Shown: positions 47,286 through 54,168 of the stretch, piece after piece
Layout: every line of letters begins with the position of its first letter
Numbering within the stretch: position 1 is the stretch's first letter
Assembly: GCF_022376835.1 (NCBI RefSeq)
Contig: NZ_CP084606.1
Coordinates: 552,501 to 616,500, forward strand
Direction of reading: 5' to 3'
Source: Brucepastera parasyntrophica
GTDB taxonomy: Bacteria; Spirochaetota; Spirochaetia; Treponematales; Treponemataceae
DNA: 64,000 nt
Translations under genes and position numbers: made by a program
Notes under the pieces: generated by a model
Databases searched by the model: none
Seen by the model: only the letters and a program-made list of their open reading frames with translations
What the model was told of the DNA's origin: nothing

Positions 47286-47864
47286 CTATTTCAGTGATTT
47301 ACTGGTTATAAGGTAGATAGTGTAATCCCTGTCACTGTCATCAGCCACTTCTATCCTGATGCCGAGCTGGGGTTCACGTATCGCGCCAGTCCTTCCTGAA
47401 CGTGCTATCCGCTCCCCTACCTTAATCTCTGAATTAACAGAAGGGATTAGAATGTGTGTAAGATTTGTATACCAAATTATAATATTTCCATTTTGAATTT
47501 TCGCAAAATTTCCGTCGTTACTATTGAAATGATTTTTGACAGCAAATCCATCACATAATGCATATACCGGTGTATTTTCAGGCATGCGGATACTGAATTT
47601 ATTTTTTTCATAGCTCACAATATCAGCAACCATTTCATCAGGCAGCAGGACAAACAGGGCCTCATCTGTGTCGGTCGTTACTAGTTCCGTGGTGCTTCGC
47701 AGATGTTCCAGTTCGCTGCGCGCGGCAGACTGGTCTCTTACCAGATTCTGTGCTTCTTCCGTAGTCAGTAACTTAAACCCATTATCTTCCATGGAAAACC
47801 CGCACAGTATGCATATTAAAAAAAAGAAAATCGAATAAATTATTTTTTGTTTCATTCCGGCCAC
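47286..47864 (-). CDS. A1: secreted degenerate LytM/M23-like protein
   Basis: 192 residues. A signal peptide, MKQKIIYSIFFFLICILCGF, is followed by EDNGFKLLTTEEAQ. The second half (about 85-180) follows the M23 beta-sheet order: TPVYALCDGFAVK, EIKVGERIARSGRTGAI and PQLGIRIEVADDSDRDYTIY. The metal-binding HxxxD and HxH motifs of active LytM enzymes are replaced (PQLGIRIE for PHLHFE), so it should be inactive, like NlpD or EnvC activators. The start overlaps the LRR gene by 13 bases. Of five A copies this is the most divergent. Confidence 0.7.
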   Translation of the reverse strand: MAGMKQKIIYSIFFFLICILCGFSMEDNGFKLLTTEEAQNLVRDQSAARSELEHLRSTTELVTTDTDEALFVLLPDEMVADIVSYEKNKFSIRMPENTPVYALCDGFAVKNHFNSNDGNFAKIQNGNIIIWYTNLTHILIPSVNSEIKVGERIARSGRTGAIREPQLGIRIEVADDSDRDYTIYLITSKSLK

Positions 47865-48574
47865 TGCTTCGCCCGTAATGCAGAGTCGGGAACCGGATCA
47901 TTCGCATCAAGCAGAACAGGCAGTTTTTTCAGTTTTGCCCGCTCAACATCATTCGCCGCTACCGGGGTATATTTCAGATTTATCCCTGAATACTGCTTCA
48001 ACAGCTTAATATCCGTACGGTCCAGTGTTTCAATCTGATTATTGCTTAAATCAAAAAATGGTTTGTTTCTAACATTAACAAAATTCGGAACAGACGGATT
48101 TTTATAGCCCGAGCAAATAAATTGTATGTACGCGATTTTTTTGAGGGCGGAAAAATTGACAGACGCAACCTCAAGTTTTTTTATTGCGGCCGATTCTTTT
48201 GATAAAATCAGACCGAGATACTCCAGTTTTGTCAACTTTTCAAGGAATGTAAGATCATTTATCGCACTGCCGCTTATATGCAATCTCTTCAAGTTTTTTA
48301 CTTTCTGAACAAATGAAAAATCCTTTACTCCGCGTAGATTTATAAATTCCAGATTTTCCAACTCTGGAAGTACTTCAAGATTCTCAATACCAGCAATAAT
48401 ATATCCTGTTGTTCCGGTCTGGGCTAATCCCCAGGTTTTTACTTCCGAATCAACCGTCTGGATTTTTTTTTCTCCGGTATCAGTCAAGATGACAATATCC
48501 ACTGGTTCCGCTGTAATGATCAGGGACAGGCAGAGAAATAAAAGAATAACAGGAAGCTGTTTTGCTTTATTCAT
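47852..48574 (-). CDS. secreted leucine-rich-repeat protein
   Basis: 240 residues with a signal peptide (PVILLFLCLSLIITAEP). LRR-like units follow at about 60-190: NLEVLPELENLEFINLRGVK, NLKRLHISGSAINDLTFLEKL, LEYLGLIL and FFDLSNNQIETLD. It is likely periplasmic or surface exposed and could bind protein partners. It lies between A2 and A1 and overlaps A1 by 13 bases, so it belongs to the array's transcript. It does not carry a double-glycine leader. Confidence 0.75.
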   Translation of the reverse strand: MNKAKQLPVILLFLCLSLIITAEPVDIVILTDTGEKKIQTVDSEVKTWGLAQTGTTGYIIAGIENLEVLPELENLEFINLRGVKDFSFVQKVKNLKRLHISGSAINDLTFLEKLTKLEYLGLILSKESAAIKKLEVASVNFSALKKIAYIQFICSGYKNPSVPNFVNVRNKPFFDLSNNQIETLDRTDIKLLKQYSGINLKYTPVAANDVERAKLKKLPVLLDANDPVPDSALRAKQWPE

Positions 48575-48616
48575 GATAATTTAGATCCTCTCAAACAACC
48601 TTTACAGAACCTGATC

Positions 48617-49188
48617 CTATTTCAATGATTTACTGGTTATAAGATAGATGGTGTAATCCCTATCACTGTCCTCCGCCGCTTCTATCCTGATACCGAGCTG
48701 GGGCTCGAATATTGGCCCAGTCATTCCTGAATATGCTATCAGTTCGCCCTCTTTAATTTCAATACCCGTGGATAATGGAACTATAGATCTCATAAGGTAA
48801 ATATAACGAATTACAATATCGCCTGTTCTTATACTTGCTTGAGATCCATCAATAGGGCTATAAACTGATTTAATTGACTTTCCTGCATATATTGCAAATA
48901 CTGGTGTATTTCCAGGCATACGGATACTGAATTTATTTTTTTCATAACTCACAATATCAGTGACCATTTCATCAGGCAACAGGACAAACAAGGGATCACT
49001 AGTGTCGGTCGCTGCCAGTTCCGCGGTACTTCGAAGATGTTCCAGTTCACTGCGCGCGGCAGCCTGGTCTTTTACCAGATTCTGCGCTTCTTCCGTAGTC
49101 AGTAACTTAAACCCATTATCTTCCGCGGAAAGTCCACACAGAATACAGATGAAAAAAAGAAAATAGAATAAATCATTTTTTGTTTCAT
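48617..49188 (-). CDS. A2: secreted degenerate LytM/M23-like protein; frameshift in signal peptide
   Basis: About 190 residues after restoring one base in the run at 49152-49158 (seven where intact copies have eight). The repaired start is MKQKMIYSIFFFF followed by ICILCGLSAEDNGFKLL, as in other copies. The conserved blocks LLPDEMVTDIVSYEKNKFSI and PQLGIRIEAAEDSDRDYTIY frame a diverged core (YAGKSIKSVYSPIDGSQASI). Catalytic residues are absent as in A1. It has no S gene directly before it. Confidence 0.68.
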
Positions 49189-49297
49189 AAGTTATTTTCC
49201 CTCTTACTACTTATCACCATGCTACGATATTACAGAATAGCTTCGCCGCTCTGTTTGCTATCCATTTGACTTGACATAGTTTTATTGAGGTCCTGCC

Positions 49298-49867
49298 CTA
49301 TTTCAGTGATTTACTGGTTATAAGATAGATAGTGTAATCCCTGTCACTGTCCTCCGCCGCTTCTATCCTGATACCGAGCTGGGGCTCGAATATGGCGCCT
49401 GTTCCTCCAGAGAACGCTATCAAATCTCCGACTTTGATGGTGGTGCCTTTTGAAGACAAAGTTGCAACTTTCCGAAGATTTACATACTTGATTACAATAT
49501 TTCCTGTTTGTATAGCAGTAAAATTTCCATCAGAACTATTAAAATGTACTCTAGAAACAATACCATCAGATAGTGCATATACGGGATTCCCATTGTACAT
49601 GCGAATACTGAATTTATTTTTCTCATAACTTACAATATCAGCAATCATTTCATCTGGCAGAAGAATAAACAGGGGCTCCGTCGTATCCTCTATGAGAGAT
49701 TCTGAATTACTTCGCAGATATTCCAGCTCATTGCAGGCAGCAGCCTGATCTCTTATCTGCTTTTGTGCTTCTTCCGTGGTCAGTAACTTAAACCCATTAT
49801 CTTCCGCGGAAAGTCCACACAGAATACAGATGAATAAAAATATTGTCAGAATTATTTTTTGTTTCAT
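49298..49867 (-). CDS. A3: secreted degenerate LytM/M23-like protein, partner of S1
   Basis: 189 residues starting at ATG 49867 (MKQKIILTIFLFICILCGLS); the longer upstream reading runs into the S1 gene. The frame is intact. Blocks: EDNGFKLLTTEEAQKQIRDQ, LLPDEMIADIVSYEKNKFSI, variable core GIVSRVHFNSSDGNFTAIQT, then KVGDLIAFSGGTGAIFEPQ. The LytM catalytic residues are missing. It is 25 bases downstream of S1 and in the same direction. Confidence 0.7.
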   Translation of the reverse strand: MKQKIILTIFLFICILCGLSAEDNGFKLLTTEEAQKQIRDQAAACNELEYLRSNSESLIEDTTEPLFILLPDEMIADIVSYEKNKFSIRMYNGNPVYALSDGIVSRVHFNSSDGNFTAIQTGNIVIKYVNLRKVATLSSKGTTIKVGDLIAFSGGTGAIFEPQLGIRIEAAEDSDRDYTIYLITSKSLK

Positions 49868-49892
49868 AGGCTTAAATCCTTGTTCTAGCAGA

Positions 49893-50663
49893 TCACCAAG
49901 ACAGAGTACCACTTTCAGAATTTCCATCAGAAGCAGTTACCGTATAGTCAACATATGCGCCGAGAAAAGTATATCCGTTAGGGATATACACCCAATTATT
50001 TGCGTCAGGGTTTTGTCCCCCGCCATTAATAAGGGCGGGCGCTTCACTTGAATAGTATTGTGTGATCAAAGATTCGTTACCATCACTGTCTGCAACCTTC
50101 ACATAAATAGTAGCTTCTAAACCAACGGAAGTACTAATTGGACCAAGTATATCTACTTTATTAACCATTTGAATGTAGGCTATTCCGATATCATATTCGG
50201 TATCAGTTCCATCTATCGTATCCTTAACATCCCGTGGAGCATCCGGTATCGGATAGGGATCAGTTGCTGTACCTGATGAATCAGAAGCGGATTCTCCTGC
50301 GCCTGCATCCTGTTCCAGTCCTCCGGTTGCCGCGTCATACCCTGATCCAGCCCCATATGTTGACGACGAAGCTCCCGGATATACATAGTTTTCAAGCCCG
50401 CCCGTCAGCGCGCAATACGACGGAGATGCCTCACTTGTCGTAGTCGTGGGTCCGGATGTACTACTGTTTGTTGATCCACTGCCGCTTGAGCTGCCGTAGT
50501 TAGATGTTGTTGTTCCTGTGTTCGAAGGCGATGAATATTTCCAGCCACCCCCTGAGCCTGACGAGTATCCCCCGTTTACCGCAAGCAGATCTTCCAGCTC
50601 AAGTTCTCCGTAGTGTTCAATAAATGACTCCATTTCCACAATTTTTTTAAGCAACATTTTCAT
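49893..50663 (-). CDS. S1: double-glycine-leader secreted protein
   Basis: 256 residues. Leader 1-32 (MKMLLKKIVEMESFIEHYGE, then LELEDLLAVNGG) ends in the GG site at 31-32, as in C39-exported bacteriocin-type substrates. Then a Ser/Gly/Thr-rich segment (about 33-75), a conserved SYCALTGGLENYVYPG with the only Cys, AATGGLEQDAG, a linker rich in Asp/Pro, and a C-terminal beta-type domain (about 145-256) with ATIYVKVADSDGNESLITQY and the final ESGTLSW. No known toxin motif is seen. It is the probable substrate of the C39 transporter at 54.2 kb. Its unit partner is A3. Confidence 0.75.
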   Translation of the reverse strand: MKMLLKKIVEMESFIEHYGELELEDLLAVNGGYSSGSGGGWKYSSPSNTGTTTSNYGSSSGSGSTNSSTSGPTTTTSEASPSYCALTGGLENYVYPGASSSTYGAGSGYDAATGGLEQDAGAGESASDSSGTATDPYPIPDAPRDVKDTIDGTDTEYDIGIAYIQMVNKVDILGPISTSVGLEATIYVKVADSDGNESLITQYYSSEAPALINGGGQNPDANNWVYIPNGYTFLGAYVDYTVTASDGNSESGTLSW

Positions 50664-50697
50664 TATTGGTCTTCCTTTTATTATAATTAGATTCTTG

Positions 50698-50744
50698 AAA
50701 AAACAAACCCCATAATATCTGAAACTGATAATATGGCGTTGTTT
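50698..50744 (-). terminator. intercistronic hairpin before S1
   Basis: On the minus strand an imperfect stem (50744-50727 with 50719-50701; CATAATATC and GATAATATG form a perfect 9-bp core) is followed by a T run. It lies only about 35 bases before the S1 ATG. There is little room for a promoter between the two, so it may act as an attenuator. The same element recurs at 52228-52273. Confidence 0.5.
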
Positions 50745-50813
50745 AGAAGCCTCAAAACTGTTTATTCGTTATCCGGTGTCACAACCTGATATATGACACT
50801 ATTGAGGTCTGAC

Positions 50814-51385
50814 TTATTTCAGTGATTTACTGGTTATAAGATAGATAGTGTAATCCCTATCACTGTCCTCCGCCGCTTCTATCCTGATACCGAGCTGGGG
50901 CTCAAGTATTGTCCCGGTCATTCCAGAATATGCTATCAGTTCACTCGATTTGATTTCATCTTGTCTCGATCGCGAGATTAGTATATGTGTAAGATTTGTA
51001 TAATTGATAATAATATCTCTACTTTGTATACTTATAAAATTTCCATCAGAAATACTATAACGTAAACTGACTGTATATCCATCCCATAATGGATATACAG
51101 GGATACCTCGAGGCATACGGATACTGAATTTATTTTTTTCATAACTCACAATATCAGCAGCCATTTCATCAGGTAGCAGGACAAACAGGTCTTCAGATGC
51201 TTCTGTTGTTTTGGTGTCTGTTTCGCTTCGCAAATGTTCCAGTTCGCTGCGCGCGGCAGACTGGTCTCTTACCAGATTCTGTGCTTCCTCCGTTGTCAGT
51301 AACTTAAACCCATTATCTTCCGCGGAAAGTCCACACAGAATACAGATGAAAAAAAGAAAATAGAATAAATTATTTTTTGTTTCAT
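50814..51385 (-). CDS. A4: secreted degenerate LytM/M23-like protein, partner of S2; frameshift in signal peptide
   Basis: About 190 residues once one base is restored in the run at 51349-51355 (seven, versus eight at the same place in A5). The open part begins near ETDTKTTEASEDLFVLLPDE. The core GYTVSLRYSISDGNFISIQS and ILISRSRQDEIKSSELIAY differ strongly from the other copies. The ends are conserved (PQLGIRIEAAEDSDRDYTIY). It is 25 bases downstream of S2. Whether the break is real or a sequence error cannot be told here. Confidence 0.66.
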
Positions 51386-51410
51386 AAGTTATTTTCCCTT
51401 TTACTACTAA

Positions 51411-52193
51411 TCACCATGATACGGTACCGCTTTCGGCAGACCCATCAAATGCAGTTACCGTATAATCAGCATATGCGCCTAGAAAACTGTACCCATCAGG
51501 GATCTTGATAGCGTTACTTGAAGCGGGATTAGTTTCAGATGCATAAACAATATCACTAGCGGCTTCACTTGAATAATACTGAGTAATCAAAGACTCGTTA
51601 CCATTACTGTCCGCAACCTTCACATAAATAGTAGCTTCCATGGTAACAGAACCATTTGTTGGTCCAATTAGGTCTAGTTTATCTACCATTTGTATATAGG
51701 CTAGCCCTATTTCATATTCAACATTAGTCCCATCTACCGTATCCTCAACATTCCGTGGAGCATCCGGTATCGGATAGGGATCAGTTGCTGTATCTGATGA
51801 ATCAGAAGCGGATTCTCCTACGCCTGCATCCTGTTCCAGTCCTCCGGTTGCCGCGTCATACCCTGATCCGGCCCCATATGTTGACGGCGAAGCTCCCGGA
51901 TATACATAGTTTTCAAGCCCGCTCGTCAGCGCGCAATATGATGGGGATGCCTCACTCGTGGTGACCGTTCCGGTTGTGCCGCTGTTCGTTGAACCTCCGC
52001 TTGAACCGCCGTAGTTTGCTGATGATACGGTCACTGAGCCTCCACCAGTATTCGAGCTTGACGAATATTTCCACCCACCGCCTGATCCTGACGAGTATCC
52101 CCCGTTTACAGCAAGCAGATCTTCCAACTCCAGTTCTCCGTAATGTTCAATGAAAGACTCCATTTCCACAATTTTTTTAAGCAACATTTTCAT
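51411..52193 (-). CDS. S2: double-glycine-leader secreted protein
   Basis: 260 residues. The 32-residue leader is identical to S1. The Ser/Gly/Thr segment (YSSGSGGGWKYSSSSNTGGG, then GGSSGGSTNSGTTGTVTTSE) is followed by SYCALTSGLENYVYPGASPS and AATGGLEQDAGVGE. Note TSGLEN in place of TGGLEN. The C-terminal domain (about 148-260) shows AYIQMVDKLDLIGPTNGSVT and ESLITQYYSSEAASDIVYAS, diverged from S1 in the same places. The last residues are SAESGTVSW. Paired with A4. Confidence 0.75.
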   Translation of the reverse strand: MKMLLKKIVEMESFIEHYGELELEDLLAVNGGYSSGSGGGWKYSSSSNTGGGSVTVSSANYGGSSGGSTNSGTTGTVTTSEASPSYCALTSGLENYVYPGASPSTYGAGSGYDAATGGLEQDAGVGESASDSSDTATDPYPIPDAPRNVEDTVDGTNVEYEIGLAYIQMVDKLDLIGPTNGSVTMEATIYVKVADSNGNESLITQYYSSEAASDIVYASETNPASSNAIKIPDGYSFLGAYADYTVTAFDGSAESGTVSW

Positions 52194-52227
52194 TATTGGT
52201 CTTCCTTTTATTATAATTAGATTCTTG

Positions 52228-52273
52228 AAAAAACAACACCATAATATCTGAAATTGATACTATGGCGTTGTTT
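52228..52273 (-). terminator. intercistronic hairpin before S2
   Basis: On the minus strand AAACAACGCCATAGTATC pairs with GATATTATGGTGTTGTTT over a 7-base loop, and TTTTTT follows at 52233-52228. This is a classical terminator shape about 35 bases before the S2 ATG. It forms part of a 137-base intergenic sequence that is nearly the same before S1. Confidence 0.6.
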
Positions 52274-52343
52274 AGAAGCCTCAAAACTGTTTATTCGTTA
52301 TCCGGTGGCACAACCTGATATATGACACTATTGAGGTCATGCC

Positions 52344-52916
52344 CTATTTCAGCGATTTACTGGTTATAAGATAGATAGTGTAATCCCTGTCACTGTCCTC
52401 CGCCACTTCTATCCTGATGCCAAGTTGATGCTCAAATACGGCACCTGTCCTTCCTGAATAAGCTATTAGTTCACCCTCTTTGATTTCAATACCAGTAGAC
52501 AATGGAACTATAGATTTCATAAGGTTTATATAATAAATTACAATGTTTCTGCTTTGTATAGGTACAAAAATTCCATCGATATTATCATATGCTGGCTTAA
52601 TCAATGATCCCTCACACAGTGCAAATACAGGAGTATTCCCAGGCATACGGATACTGAATTTATTTTTTTCATAGCTCACAATATCAGCAACCATTTCATC
52701 AGGCAGCAGAATAAACAGGGCCTCATCGGTGTCGGTCGTTACTAGTTCCGTGGTGCTTCGAAGATGTTCCAGTTCATTGCAGGCAGCAGACTGATCTCTT
52801 ACCAGATTCTGCGCTTCTTCCGTAGTCAGTAACTTAAACCCATTATCTTCTGCAGAAAGTCCACACAGAATACAGATGAAAAAAAAGAAAATAGAATAAA
52901 TCATTTTTTGTTTCAT
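52344..52916 (-). CDS. A5: secreted degenerate LytM/M23-like protein, partner of S3
   Basis: 190 residues, frame intact (eight-base run at 52879-52886). Signal peptide MKQKMIYSIFFFFICILCGL, then SAEDNGFKLLTTEEAQNLVR. Core CEGSLIKPAYDNIDGIFVPI and SIVPLSTGIEIKEGELIAYS. The closing block reads HQLGIRIEVAEDSDRDYTIY, so the first His of the LytM HxH is not preserved as PHLH. Predicted inactive LytM fold in the periplasm. 28 bases downstream of S3. Confidence 0.7.
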   Translation of the reverse strand: MKQKMIYSIFFFFICILCGLSAEDNGFKLLTTEEAQNLVRDQSAACNELEHLRSTTELVTTDTDEALFILLPDEMVADIVSYEKNKFSIRMPGNTPVFALCEGSLIKPAYDNIDGIFVPIQSRNIVIYYINLMKSIVPLSTGIEIKEGELIAYSGRTGAVFEHQLGIRIEVAEDSDRDYTIYLITSKSLK

Positions 52917-52944
52917 AAGTTATTTTCCCTCTTACTACTACTAA

Positions 52945-53730
52945 TCACCATGCTACGGTACCACTTTCAGTACTTCCATCGGGTGTAATTACCGTATAAT
53001 CGGCATACGCTCCGAGAAAGTTATATCCATTGGGGACATATATATTATTATCTGAAGGGGGGTTAGCTGTTCCTCCATAGACAAAGCCGCCATAATCACT
53101 CGCATAATATTGTGTAATCAGGGATTCGTTTCCATCTCCGTCAGCTACTTTCACATAAATAGTGGCTTCTACTGTACCATCTTTTTCCCCACTAAGAAAA
53201 TAAAAATCCACTTTATCTACCATTGGTATGTAGGTTATCCCCACTTCATATTCAGAATTGGTCCCATCAACGGTATCCTCAACATTCCGAGGAGCATCCG
53301 GTATCGGATAGGGATCGTTTGCTGTACCTGATGAATCAGAAGCGGATTCTCCTTCGCCCGTTTCCTGTTCCAGTCCTCCGGTTGCCGCGTCATACCCTGA
53401 TCCAGCCCCATATGTTGACGACGCAACTCCCGGATATACATAGTTTTCAAGCCCGCCCGTCAGCGCGCAATACGACGGAGATGCCTCACTCGTGGTGGTC
53501 GTTGTTCCAGATGTACTGTTGTTCGTTGATCCACTGCCGCTTGAGCCGCTGTACCCGCTCGATGATACAGTCACTGAGCCTCCGCCAATATTCGAGCTTG
53601 ACGAATATTTCCCTCCGCCTGAACTCGATGAATACCCTCCGTTTACCGCAAGCAGATCTTCCAGCTCCAGTTCTCCGTAATGTTCAATAAATGACTCCAT
53701 TTCTACGATTTTTTTTAGCAACATTTTCAT
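52945..53730 (-). CDS. S3: double-glycine-leader secreted protein, first of the array
   Basis: 261 residues. Same 32-residue leader ending VNGG. Ser/Gly/Thr-rich stretch (SSSSGGGKYSSSSNIGGGSV, then SSGYSGSSGSGSTNNSTSGT), SYCALTGGLENYVYPGVASS, AATGGLEQETGEGE, then the C-terminal domain with TYIPMVDKVDFYFLSGEKDG and ATIYVKVADGDGNESLITQY. It ends TESGTVAW. It is first in the array. AAAGGAG lies 12 bases before the ATG, and a strong promoter is 230 bases upstream. Its mature part has no lanthionine-type Cys pattern. Confidence 0.76.
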   Translation of the reverse strand: MKMLLKKIVEMESFIEHYGELELEDLLAVNGGYSSSSGGGKYSSSSNIGGGSVTVSSSGYSGSSGSGSTNNSTSGTTTTTSEASPSYCALTGGLENYVYPGVASSTYGAGSGYDAATGGLEQETGEGESASDSSGTANDPYPIPDAPRNVEDTVDGTNSEYEVGITYIPMVDKVDFYFLSGEKDGTVEATIYVKVADGDGNESLITQYYASDYGGFVYGGTANPPSDNNIYVPNGYNFLGAYADYTVITPDGSTESGTVAW

Positions 53731-53958
53731 CCATCACACTCCTTTTTCAGGATTCTCCGGAATCCCTTCTTATGCCTTTATTCCAAAGGCTTTTCGTTAT
53801 ACATGCCTTTTTGGTATTCGCGATATACAAATGCCTTCATAATAATTACCGGTGAAATCAGAAGAAGCGAAAACAGTGGGGCGCGCTGTTCAATGACAGG
53901 CGGCGCTTTTTGAAGTAAAACACATAGTTATTATTCAGGCATTTCTATAATTAGGGGC

Positions 53959-53988
53959 AGTATAAAAAAGCTTCTGGAAACCTGTCAA
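53959..53988 (-). promoter_or_regulatory. promoter of the S-A array
   Basis: On the minus strand TTGACA (53988-53983) and TATACT (53964-53959) are 18 bases apart, a near-consensus sigma70 promoter. It would start a transcript with a leader of about 220 bases before S3 (ATG 53730). Confidence 0.7.
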
Positions 53989-54050
53989 GTGTGAAAAGCT
54001 GTTTTTGTGTTTTTTAATGGAAAATATCCGGAAAGTACGAAATAAAACCG

Positions 54051-54080
54051 TTTACAATACACCAAAACCGGTGATATTCT
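54051..54080 (+). promoter_or_regulatory. promoter of the export operon
   Basis: TTTACA (54051-54056) and TATTCT (54075-54080) with 18 bases between. It points at the C39 transporter gene 89 bases downstream. The divergent array promoter starts about 60 bases away, so both directions could be co-regulated from this interval. The rest of 53731-54168 shows no coding sequence. Confidence 0.5.
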
Positions 54081-54168
54081 GTAACCTAATTATGCAACGC
54101 TCTCACTGAAGAGTGAAAAACAAAAAACATGAAAAAAGTCCTTCAGGAAGTCAAAATAAGGAGAAAAA

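Larger units (their letters stand above)
49298..53730 (-). repeat. three tandem S-A units, about 1.53 kb each
   Basis: Units S3-A5 (53730-52344), S2-A4 (52193-50814) and S1-A3 (50663-49298) are offset by 1537 and 1530 bases. The leader, the linker, the ends of the A genes and the intergenic hairpin blocks are nearly identical at the DNA level. The core of A and two blocks of the S C-terminal domain vary. This mosaic is the main repeated structure in the window. Confidence 0.85.

Noticed and set aside
47286..53730. Diversity-generating retroelement or CRISPR explanation for the repeats
   Set aside because: No reverse transcriptase, template repeat or cas gene is present, and the repeat unit contains complete genes rather than short spacers.
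49893..53730. Lanthipeptide or sactipeptide precursors
   Set aside because: The mature S proteins have one Cys each and no LanM, LanB or radical-SAM gene is near.
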